The notes under the pieces were generated by a model. The model made no database searches, was not told where the DNA came from, and saw nothing but the letters and a program-made list of their open reading frames with translations. Shown here piece by piece: positions 55,152 to 64,000 of a stretch of DNA of 64,000 nucleotides. The DNA is taken from positions 21,536,870 through 21,600,869 of the forward strand of contig JBBCBC010000009.1 in the NCBI GenBank assembly GCA_037126765.1, given 5' to 3'. The number at the start of each line of letters is the position of its first letter. The first letter of the stretch is position 1. A program made the position numbers and the translations under genes. This DNA comes from Stenogyne calaminthoides. Lineage: Eukaryota; Streptophyta; Magnoliopsida; Lamiales; Lamiaceae.

Positions 55152-56182
55152 TCAGGCGGTCATATTGGAAGTGACCTTCTTTCGACAGTTATATATCATG
55201 TTATCATCATCCCGATCACTTTCCTCCTTGTTCTTGGAGTCCTTCTTCGACGATGAGGATCTTGCCTTCTCGTTCTTCCTTTTTTCTCGTGATATCGTCT
55301 CCCGACCGAGTCTCTCTGCAGACTTGATTCCCAGAATATTTTTATATTTCCCATATCTGCTATCGAGTCTTTCAAACCTCCTTGCCATCAAGATTAGCTT
55401 GTCCTCCGTCATCCCGATTTTTGGCAAGTGAGTTCTCGAACTCTCTGGATTTTGAAATTTCTCTTTTGGTTTTGAAAGCCACATTCTTGCTAGATGAAGA
55501 ATTATCTTTCTTTGTCGATTTTTTAGTTTTCTTGTCAATCACAAACTCATAAGCTTTCGGGGGATTCGGAAAAACTTGTTCATATGGCATGGAATTAATA
55601 TTTTTGGTGTTTTCAATCACCACAACATGTATATCCCATTCCTTAGATAATCCTCTAAGAATTTTCAAAGGCCATTTTCTTGTGGGTATCATTTCCCAAG
55701 AGCATTCAGATCATTCATAATGCTTTTGAATCGACTTTGAGTTTGTCAATGGATTCACTATCTTCCATTTCAAAGCTATCAAACTTTCCAATAGCAAATG
55801 TAAAAGTTTGTTTTTTTTAATATGATCTCGTGCCTTGACACATAATAAAGCAAGTGTGTCCCATATTTCTTTTGCTAGTTTCAAAATGAGAGATCATCCC
55901 CATAACACCATCATCAATAGTCTTTATACAAAGTATCTTTAAGAATGTAGTCAGATTATTAACTTTCTCTCATAAGAGGTGTTTGATCATCGCTTTGAAA
56001 TTCATCTCGGGGGATCATTTCTCTCAAGACGTTGATTAAGGATTCACAACAAGAATTTGAATGGTCCTTCTAAAACCACTCTCCACATTCTTTCATGTTT
56101 TGAATACGATAAGCCCTCGCATTCTCGGTCTCCATAGGTCATAGCTCTCAACAGAGAACATAGGAAGTTTCTTAGAAGGCAT
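55152..56182 (-). pseudogene. A3 gag
   Basis: Start ATG at 56182, same opening as A1 gag (MPSKKLPMFSVESYDL equivalent). Readable blocks: 55692-55372 LRGLSKEWDIHVVVIENTKN and PPKAYEFVIDKKTKKS; 55538-55152 RFERLDSRYGKYKN, SSSSKKDSKNKEESD and YNCRKK. The capsid middle (55700-56040) is shifted. Nonfunctional as written. Confidence 0.82.
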
Positions 56183-56296
56183 GATGATCGAGCCTTGTAA
56201 GATATCGCCAGAATAGATCTATTCAAAGAGACCACCAAAGTCTTTCAACCAAATAGACTATGGTTACCAAAGAAAGTGGTCAAAATGAACGCGCTT

Positions 56297-56305
56297 TCGA
56301 TACCA
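56297..56305 (-). other. A3 primer-binding site, altered
   Basis: Plus strand TCGATACCA where A1 has CTCTGATACCA. CTG has become CG, as in element C. LTR starts two bases later (56308). Confidence 0.75.
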
Positions 56306-56307
56306 CT

Positions 56308-58147
56308 AGTTGGTAATCTGCATAATGAGTCTCACACGTGTATGGGGGAATACACGTGTTCAAGTGATTTTTAAAACTTTTTTTTTTTCATTGAGGTCGA
56401 CGGATAATACGTTATCCCCGATATTTTTGTCCCGAGAAGCACGGATTGCCCCGAGTCAAAAGTTCATCGAGACAATGATCCCGAAATGCTTTCGGAAGTT
56501 TCAGACAAATTTAACCGATCCCCGGAATTTATCGAGAGATCCCGAGGAGCTTGGATCAGATAATTATCTTACTGAACACTCAGTAGAGTTAGTTTAGTTC
56601 GGTAATTATCTGTTCTTAGCTACTCAAGCGTGCGGAATGGTTGGCCCAAAGTTTATACTTGTTTTAGCTTTGTCAAATATCTTCCCTTCAATAAAGTAGT
56701 GATTAAAATTTTTGTGACCCAATTTTATGCAAGTTCAGTGGATTGGTTCCAAATGAATATCAGTGAAATATGCTTTCAGTGAAAAACATGCAACAGATAA
56801 TAATGCAGTACATAAAGCAAACAACACAACAATTATAGTGGTTCAGAGACTCAAGCCTCAAAGTCGTCCACTCTCTCCGATCTTCAGAGAAATTCCTTAA
56901 CCACTTCCTAAAGCTTTCTTTGCTAACTCATCGTAGCTTACCTACTTTTCTACCTTGAGTTTTCTAGTCACCTAACGCAGCCTTACTAGCTCAAACACAC
57001 ACAAGTGTTCAGACTACCACAAGTAGCTTACTAACTTCTTTTCTAGAGTTTTCTGGCTAACTCACTTTAGCTTACAAACTCTTTACAACTCTAACTCACC
57101 AACAAAACACACACAAACTACCTTAACAAAAGGGTTTGGGTTTTGGGGTTGAGTTCCAACTAAGGTGAGATATCCTTACAATAAAAAAGATGCAAAGGCT
57201 AGATATCTCTTCTAAGCTTTGGATATATCTATCATTCTAGGCTTAGAATAGTGAGCTCTCTAGAATGTGAAACACTTGGGAAATTCTAAGGTTTTCGAGC
57301 CGCTTCAATTTAAGAATAATCTTAACGAGCTCTTGAGTTGCTTTTGAAATTTCCCGTTCCTCTCAATGTAAAGGGTCACCGGTATTTATAGGCAACTTCA
57401 CCAAGGACACTCTTTGAAAACTATCCGCTTGATGACGACATCATTTTAGGGTTTGAACACTCCTTTGCATGTTTTAGGAAATATGCAAATATGTAGCCAA
57501 TCACCAATTTTTGCAAATTCGAACTTTAAGATTACCGACATAATTCAGTGGTCCCTGTCGCTTTCAAAGGTCGTTGAAGCATGTTGTTGTCTTTTCTCTC
57601 GATTGGTTCTTGTCTTTAGTGAATGTAGACAAATAAAATCGCTGCTTTTGGTCAATCTCTTAATGAGATAACATCAAACAACACTTAGACTTAGTTCCTT
57701 CTTTTCGCACCAGAATATTTTTGGGCAATATCTTCTTTTCTGACCATGTGCAGTTTTTCTCAGTTTTGTAGTCTTCAGATAGATAGTATAAACATTCAGT
57801 TTATACTAAGTATTTAGTATCTTACCGAAGTCTTCAAAAGAATCATCGAGTCTTCAAGATGTGTTCGGGCCATTTTCATCGAGTCTTCGGTTTTCTCAAA
57901 GAATCTCATCGAGTCTTCAAATGTCTTTAGTTACTTAATCGAGTCTTGATTGTCTTTCGCCATTTACCGAGTCTTCAAATGTTCAAAATCTAACCGATCT
58001 ATATCTCACGACTATACATGGTGCAGATAACTTCCTAACAATCTATATCGAAACCTCATTTCGATTTATCAAGATTATCCTGAACATGTCATACTCAGGG
58101 GTTTTGGGATCTAATCAAAACTTCTTTATTAAATTCATCTCCCAACA
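56308..58147 (-). repeat. A3 5' LTR, 1840 bp
   Basis: Starts AGTTGGTAATCTGC (the usual T of TGTTGG is A) and ends CTCCCAACA. Longer than the 1755-1783 bp of sister LTRs through small insertions. Minus-strand TATAAATA is present near 57382-57389; the TCCAACGG motif is broken (CCGCTTGA near 57426). The LTR lies directly against an E-type LTR end at 58148. Confidence 0.9.
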
Positions 58148-58292
58148 CATATGCATTCAATTATAAGCAAAACACATCATAGATTTAAAAGCAAAAAAAA
58201 AAATTGAATCTCCATTCCTTCACCTTTTATTTTTTATTTCAGATTATATGAATTTTTTTCCGCGATCTCACGGGTTTTTCATGGGACCAACA
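58148..58292 (+). repeat. E-type LTR, last 145 bp
   Basis: CATATGCATTCAATTATAAG to ATGGGACCAACA corresponds to the end of the E LTR (for example 31370-31510). A3 was inserted into it; the CATAT that would have been duplicated is seen only on this side. Confidence 0.85.
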
Positions 58293-59940
58293 TATGCATT
58301 TTACTTTGTATAACCAAATTTGAATTTCTTATTTATTTATCGAAATAAATTATTTAATTAACGTTGCATTAAATATGATTGAATGTTATATATATTTGTT
58401 GCAAACCTGTTTCAATAAATAGTATCGTGTTACATTGTAGTTAATTTGGTGATACCAGATCACTAAGATCAAATTAACACCTCGTAACGGCACAAATTCA
58501 CAACCCGTATGGAAATGAATAATCCATCATGAAAGGTTGAAGTGTAATGCTCGATTGGCTTGTCTTGACCAAGAGATTACACTAGTGCATTATGATGTTG
58601 AATAGACCTACACAGGAGGATAAATTCTTCAGCATGAATATACAAAAAAATTAGACCTCAAAGTGGTTCGTTATTTCTAAATCTCCGTCCCTTAAATAGA
58701 TCGTAGAAATTAATAACTATTGCATTGATTTATGATGGGAAGAGAATCAAGCGATTCGATACCTTATATACCGAAAATATTATTAGTTACACGATTTATT
58801 GCTAAGATTTAATACGAAGAATCGTGGTGCAAAGCGACGGCTTGCTTGATGATTCCCTTGGTGGGCTCAAGCTTTATCATACCAAATCTTGCAAGTGAAA
58901 ATTTATTTCCGGTATGGGTAATAATGTTGAGCTGTCTTTACTCCAAGGACAAAGATATTAATTAATATAAAGCTTGTTCAGTGGCTTAATTAATTAGTGG
59001 ACTAGATAATCTTAAACATGAAAAATAATAACCGGGAGTCATATTATTGTGAAGTCGTAATATGGCTTAAGATGGATAGTTCAATATTAATTTTATAGTG
59101 GAATAAATTAATATTAATGGGCTTGAATAATATTTGGCTTAATATTAATGATTCATAACCCATTGGATGTCCAATCTTAATTCTCCTAAAGGCCCCTCAA
59201 ATAGCCCAATTAAAGTCCAATTAATGAAAATGAGAAGAAAATATTATTGTCTATTTTTCCATGTAATTTTCAAAAATATGAGTAGGAGAGAGAAAAAGAT
59301 TTTCTTGATTTTCTTGGAAAGATTTTATGGAATAAGTATTCTTGAGATACAAGTTTATCCCATAAATTCAAGAAAGGTAAAAGATCTTATTCCTTACCTA
59401 CACATAATGAAATTTTTTAAATTTTATATTATAAGGAGGAGGAGAAGATTTAGTTGGGAGATATTTTGGGAAATAGAATATATTGGATATATTCAAGATT
59501 GTATCTTGAGGAAGAAGCAAGAAAATTTCTCAATAGCCCAACAAGGCTAAATTTTTTCCCTCCCCCTAGTCCTATAAATAGGGGATGAATTTTTTCATCC
59601 CCAATGTAATTCCATGTGTTGGAAAAATTAGAAATCCACAAAGGTGGTGGCAAATATTTTATTTTTCCTTTGATAAAATCGTTTCGTGAGAATCCTTCCA
59701 CCGGACATTTCGTGGACATGGGACATATTTGGGAAGGCACTTTTGGTTGATCCATCGCCTCAATGGTTGTCTCTACAAGAGGTATGTAATCTCATAACTC
59801 CTAGTTTTCCGCATGTTTAGGATTTAAGTGGATTATGTGTACACATGTTGCTTATTGCTTGTTTAATTATTATGTTGAATTGATTTAGGATTATTTCATG
59901 TTAGTAATTAATTGAATAATTTAAATATGTATTTAAATAC
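58293..59940. other. AT-rich region without recognised gene
   Basis: 1.65 kb, rich in ATTAAT and TTAATTAATT words, with a TATAAATA at 59573-59580 (plus) in a setting CCCCCTAGTCCTATAAATAG followed by a GATGAA leader; that looks like an LTR or gene promoter. An open stretch 59167-59550 (127 codons, Lys/Ile/Phe-rich) has AT-driven composition and no motif, so I do not call it a gene. Could be an LTR of an unrelated element; no TG..CA pair was found. It meets element D gag at about 59941. Confidence 0.45.
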
Positions 59941-60021
59941 ACCTCGAATAGATCCAGCACCCCGATTTTCCCAACACCAGCACATCCAACTAGAGCAAGA
60001 ATCAGAAATAGTCATTCTCTG

Positions 60022-61305
60022 ATGGATGCTGAAGAAAGGAAATTGTCCAATCTGGATACTGTAGCCAGACATATCATCATGAAGACAGTGGACAAAACAA
60101 CTCGTGAGAAGATCAAATATCTTAAGACTGCTAAGCAGATGTGGGACACTCTTGCCGAGATATGTGAAGGAAACGATCTGATTAAGGATAACAGACTGCA
60201 AGCTAAACTGGTAAAGTTTGAGAAACTCAAGATGCTACCAAATGAAACCATAAATCAGCTTAATGGAAGAATCACCATGTCTGTCAATAAGCTTCGTGAA
60301 CAAGGACGAGAAATGTGCGATAAAGACATCAATTACAAAATCTTGAGGTCCCTGACCAAGAAATGGGACATGAAAGTAACTGTGATAAAAGATTGCCAAG
60401 ATATTGCAAAGATGAAGCCGAGCAACCTGTTTCTCAGTCTAAATGCTCATGAATTCGACCTAATTGAAAGAAGTAAAAAAGAAGACGAGTCACCTGCTGA
60501 AGCCACACCTACCACATCAAAAGCAGTTGCATTCCAAGTAGCTAGCAGCAGTTCGAGATCTACTGAACCAGTAGGAAATGTCATAAGTCAGGCTTAACAG
60601 ATTGCTTTGCTGACCAGAAAGCTTGAACGATCTAATGTTCAACTGGGTAAGTATCAGAAATTCTACCATGACTACAGACAAAGCAGAGGAAGAGATAGGA
60701 CATCTACTGATAGATCACAAGAAAGACATTGTTCTGAGGACAAAATAGATGATCGGAGAAATTATCACAAGGAAGACAAACGAGATGAAAGATCAGATCG
60801 AAGAGATTCTGACTTCAGGCAAACATGTAAATCTCCTGATAGATTATATAGGAGAAGGGAATCACTTGGGAGAAGAAATTTCGTGGAACCTGGAGCATGT
60901 TTCAACTATCAGAAACCAGGTCATTACAGTGTAGATTGCCCTGACCTGACTCCGCAAGAAAGAGAAGATAAGCGGAATAGAAGAGAGCAAAAGTACAAAG
61001 ACAGAAAATCCTTAGTTGCTGATACTTCTGGTATAGATGATTCCTATCTGCCATCAGATGACTCTGGATACTCATCTGTCGAAGACTTCTACCTAATGAC
61101 AACAACAGATGATATCGACGATCTGATATTCTCATCTGATGATGATATCTGTCTCATGGCCAAAGAAGCTAATCAAACTGAGGTAATCTCTAAACCTTCT
61201 GTGTTTTCTGTTTCCACACCTGTTGTGCTAAGCACACCTGCTGGAGAGATTGACCTGCTTGACTCTACAATGAAAGCAATTGTTGATGATTTCTCTAATC
61301 GATGA
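60022..61305 (+). pseudogene. Element D gag with one in-frame stop and altered zinc knuckle
   Basis: One frame over 428 codons with a single TAA (60595-60597). Residues 1-150: capsid core (DTVARHIIMKTVDKTTREKI, AKQMWDTLAEICEGNDLI, LTKKWDMKVTVIKD). After the stop comes an Arg/Asp/Ser-rich tract (DRSQERHCSEDKIDDRR) and ACFNYQKPGHYSVDCPD, a zinc knuckle in which the second Cys of C-X2-C-X4-H-X4-C is Tyr. It ends in an acidic tail (LPSDDSGYSSVEDFYLM) and stop 61305. The true start is upstream and missing: the frame opens at about 60000 next to unrelated DNA. Packages element RNA when intact. Confidence 0.9.
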
Positions 61306-62430
61306 GACACTTATACAATAGTGGAAGTCGAGAACGATAAACTAAGGGGTGAGAACATTCAAATTTTGTCAAGGATAAAGCCAGTGAAAGTAAGAGCCGA
61401 ATCGATGGTCAGTTGAGACTATAGGAAAGATGACCACATAACTGGAATTTCTGAAAGTCAGTACTTCTGATCAAAATAAACTGATTAAAGAATAGCAGAC
61501 TCTCAACCTACAACAAGTTGATAATCTCAAAGTCCTACAAGCTAAGTTAGATGAACTCTTCCGACTGCATGAGAGTCTAAAAATCAATGAGGACAGTTTG
61601 CGAAAGAAAGTAGAAATTTTCACAAACTCATCTAAGACTATTCAAAGTCTGAACAACTACTATTGCAAGCTAACTGATAAGAAGGATATTGGGTTTGAAA
61701 GCCCTTCCGATCCACACATGTCCAACTGGCTTCACCTTCAAAAAAGTAAATCAAAGAAGATTTCTGAAAAAAATACAAATTATGTTAAATCTGTATCAAA
61801 TAAGGGAAAAGGACCAGCTAATCAAGCAAGACAAGTGTCTGATAAGAAATGGAACAAAAATGAACCCCAACTGATCAGACATCAACCGAGGAATCTACAG
61901 AAGAACCTAATTCTTCTGAAGAGACCTAAGCTCAATCAGCAGACTAGGTATCAGCCTGAACCATCTCAAGAGGGGATACCCCAAACCTGAAAACCTAATC
62001 ATGTCAAGCTGTCTAACCAACATGCTAAAGGTAAATTGACTAAATCATATGTGTAAAGAAGATATGAATCTTTTGATGGAAGCATTCGTACCTATCCCTT
62101 TAACCATAAATCAAGGACAGCTGCACCTGAGCCCCACTGGATTAAAAGAAGACAGACTTACAAGAAAAATCCCAAGTCTTCTAATTCATCCAAGGCTCAC
62201 ACTCATAACCATACTGATCAGAATGCACATGAAGAGATGTATGATTATGTAGATGCTTATGGGAGACAAATCAGGCCCTCTAATCTTGATGATTACCATA
62301 GAAGTGTTCTGCTTATTCGATCCCGAAGGTAACACTAACCCCTCAGACCTAATCCTTTGGGGTACCTAAAACCGATCTCGATTGGCAGGTTCGCGTGGGT
62401 TTCGCTTAATAAGCGAGGTGTACACAAGCA
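61306..62430 (+). pseudogene. Element D gag-protease spacer, degenerate
   Basis: Coiled-coil-like coding remnants (LQQVDNLKVLQAKLDEL near 61510-61560; RKKVEIFTNSSKTIQSLNNY at 61602-61660), then a Lys/Asn/Gln/Pro tract (61740-61990, 130 codons open) and mixed frames to 62430. It corresponds to B 47400-48432. No catalytic motif. Confidence 0.65.
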
Positions 62431-63016
62431 ACTATCTGGTACATCGATAGTGGATGCTCAAGGCACATGACTGGCAACAAACATCTCCTCAGTTCAAACA
62501 TAGAACAAGAAGGCCCACGTGTACTCTTTGGTGATAATAACATTGATTTTACCAGAGGATTCGAAACCTTAGTCAATGATGATGTATGGTGTTTTTGAGT
62601 TTCAGATGTTGATGGTATAAAAGCACAACTCGTTATCGGTTTCACAATTTCAAGCAACAAACGGATTAGGTGTTGAGAGTTCGAATCGATTAGTGCACTA
62701 TCAAGAATCTAGCTACTCAATGTATTTTGCTAACTGTTTCAAAAGAAAGGAACGATCTATTAATTGTGGAATGGGACAATTGTCCAAGAAATGCATGCCC
62801 GATTGTTAGAGTTCCAAAATTAAGCTCTGGCTCGCACAAGAGAATGAAGTCATCCGAACTTTAAAATTTTAACAAGATAGCAAGGATGTCCTTGGTTGAA
62901 GGGCTCCGAATGAAGTTTTTCTAAGGATCGGATATGTGTCGCATGTCGGTAAAAGCAAGTCAAGGCTTCATTCAAAGGGGATTCCCTCACCTCCATCCAA
63001 AGCAGAGTATTGAATC
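62431..63016 (+). pseudogene. Element D protease and integrase zinc-binding remnant
   Basis: 62437-62472 encodes WYIDSGCSRHMT, the protease active site, followed by HLLSSNIEQEGP and LFGDNN. Beyond 62580 stops are frequent. 62880-62960 shows APNEVFLRIGYVSHVGKSKS, a damaged version of GLPNEVF..CVACREKQ of the HHCC finger; the CC pair is no longer visible. Confidence 0.8.
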
Positions 63017-63648
63017 TTGCTCCACATGGATCTGTTTGGACCAATTATGCCACTTAGTTTCAACGGACGTAAATACACTCTAGTGATTGTGGATGATTTC
63101 TCCAACTTCACCTGGGTTGAATTCTTGTATAAGAAGAATAAAACTACAACAAAGATACCTGAGCTGCTCAAGAGATTACAGAACGAGAAAGGTGTCATGT
63201 GATTATGGAAGATCGACGATAAGGGAACAAAATTTTGAATTCTTTCATATCCGATTTTTTTCAAAGAGTTTGGGATACAACATGAGACATCGACGCACGA
63301 ATGCCCTCAACGGAATGGTGTAGCAGAAAGAAGGAACAGAACACTCAAAGAAGTTGCTCGTACAATGTTGGCTGAACATGCAACTCCGAATCATTTTCGT
63401 GGCGAATAATCAACACTGCATGTCACACTCAGAACAAATCTTCTCTGACTAAGATTCACTTTAAAACACCCTATGAACTATGGAAGGGCAAAAAACCTCG
63501 TGTCTCTTACTTCCATGTTTTTGGGTGCAAGTGTTTCATTCACAACAATGGGAAGAGTCAGTTGAAAAACTTTGAAGCTAAGTCAGATGAGGGTATATTC
63601 TTAGGATTTTCCTCAACCAGCAAGGCTTTCAGAGTATTCAATGGGTGA
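63017..63648 (+). pseudogene. Element D integrase core (second copy of 1-611)
   Basis: HMDLFGPIMPLSFNGRKYT and VIVDDFSNFTWVEF (first Asp) are open to 63202, then the frame is lost at GGTGTCATGTGATTATGG, where the first copy has GGTGTCAGTATTGTGAAG. The Asp block is unreadable. NGVAERRNRTLKEVART (Glu) and FGCKCFIHNNGK remain in other frames. It ends at the same TGA (63646-63648) as copy D1. Confidence 0.9.
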
Positions 63649-64000
63649 ACTCTAGTTGTGAAAGAAACACCTCATGTGGTCTTCGATGAGTCAACATCTG
63701 ATCAAGAGAAATCTGCTTGAAAATGAGCCGTACCAGAACAAGATGTACCTGATGCTCATAAAATGGATCAGTTAAGCATAAAAGAAAAGGAATTAGATCA
63801 CGTTATAGTGTATGTTCCTAACTTTGATCTTGACGATTCACCAGGTCAGTCAGACCCTAAGGTACGTACAACTGTCGTGAAGAAGCTGGTACAGCTGAGA
63901 CAGTAACAACTGAACCATCTAGTTCAGGGGGAACACCTGATGTTCCTGAAGAAAGCTTTGTATGGGCTCAAGCAAGCTCCTAAGGCTTGGTATGACACTT
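63649..64000 (+). pseudogene. Element D linker fused to RT middle
   Basis: Same broken linker as 612-915, with the same TGA after the AAATCTGCT block. At 63950 it runs into KKALYGLKQAPKAWYDT, the middle of RT, so the RT N-terminus with the first catalytic Asp is deleted. The window ends within RT. Confidence 0.88.

Noticed and set aside
46181..56307. RIP-like or deamination mutation of repeats
   Set aside because: Changes run toward CG at CAG/CTG sites, opposite to C-to-T decay, and come with indels.
59167..59550. 127-codon plus-strand ORF rich in Lys, Ile, Phe
   Set aside because: Lies in AT-rich DNA without start context, motif or homologous copy; composition explains the open frame.

Overview
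This is plant nuclear DNA built almost entirely of retrotransposons; I see no intact host gene. The evidence is Ty1/copia polyproteins (order gag-PR-INT-RT-RNase H) of the SIRE/Maximus type with an extra ORF after pol, a Tekay-like Ty3/gypsy chromovirus, an L1-type LINE, a TRIM, and primer-binding sites matching the 3' end of plant initiator tRNA-Met. A flowering plant, probably a eudicot, is likely; I cannot name the genus. Exactly 500 N at 48433-48932 mark a scaffold join.

Layout. 1-2800: broken copia fragments, an unrecognised ORF remnant and a complete TRIM (2099-2465). 2830-5378: LINE on the minus strand. 5395-9252: gypsy 3' LTR and the end of its pol. 9253-58147 is a nest of minus-strand copia elements. 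An LTR of family A (starting at 9253) was split by an inverted solo LTR of the same family (9267-15843, TSD CGGGT), itself split by element C (10065-14729, TSD GAAAC, no gag or pol). The same first LTR was entered by element A2 (from 16722). A2's LTR was then entered by A1, a full-length 12.7 kb element (17037-29752, TSD GTTGG), and by array E (29826-35103, three LTRs separated by two 137-138 bp interiors). Element B (36962-48432) sits in A2's interior and keeps a 500-codon open RT-RNase H. After the gap come two truncated family A pieces (48933-50745 and 50746-58147). 58148-58292 is the end of an E-type LTR, 58293-59940 is AT-rich with a TATA box, and 59941-64000 is a plus-strand element D whose integrase end repeats positions 1-915.

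How the parts relate. A1 has what an SIRE-like copia element needs (PBS, gag, protease, integrase with D-D-E, RT with YVDD, RNase H, PPT, two LTRs), but each frame is interrupted. The ORF downstream of pol (ORF3) in A1 and in B follows its own TATA box and a gene-like leader. B and C share a plus-strand TATA-ORF-3'UTR-like cassette that runs antisense to the element. LTRs of families A, B, C and E share a promoter layout: a TCCAACGG motif a few tens of bases upstream of TATAAATA. C's LTR looks like a recombinant of A-type and E-type LTRs.

Caution on base accuracy. In many stretches CAG/CTG trinucleotides of a better copy appear as CGG/CCG, CG or TCG in a worse copy, with frameshifts in conserved protein and even in primer-binding sites. 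I think this is mostly systematic miscalling at methylated CHG sites in long reads, so many of the breaks below may not exist in the plant.
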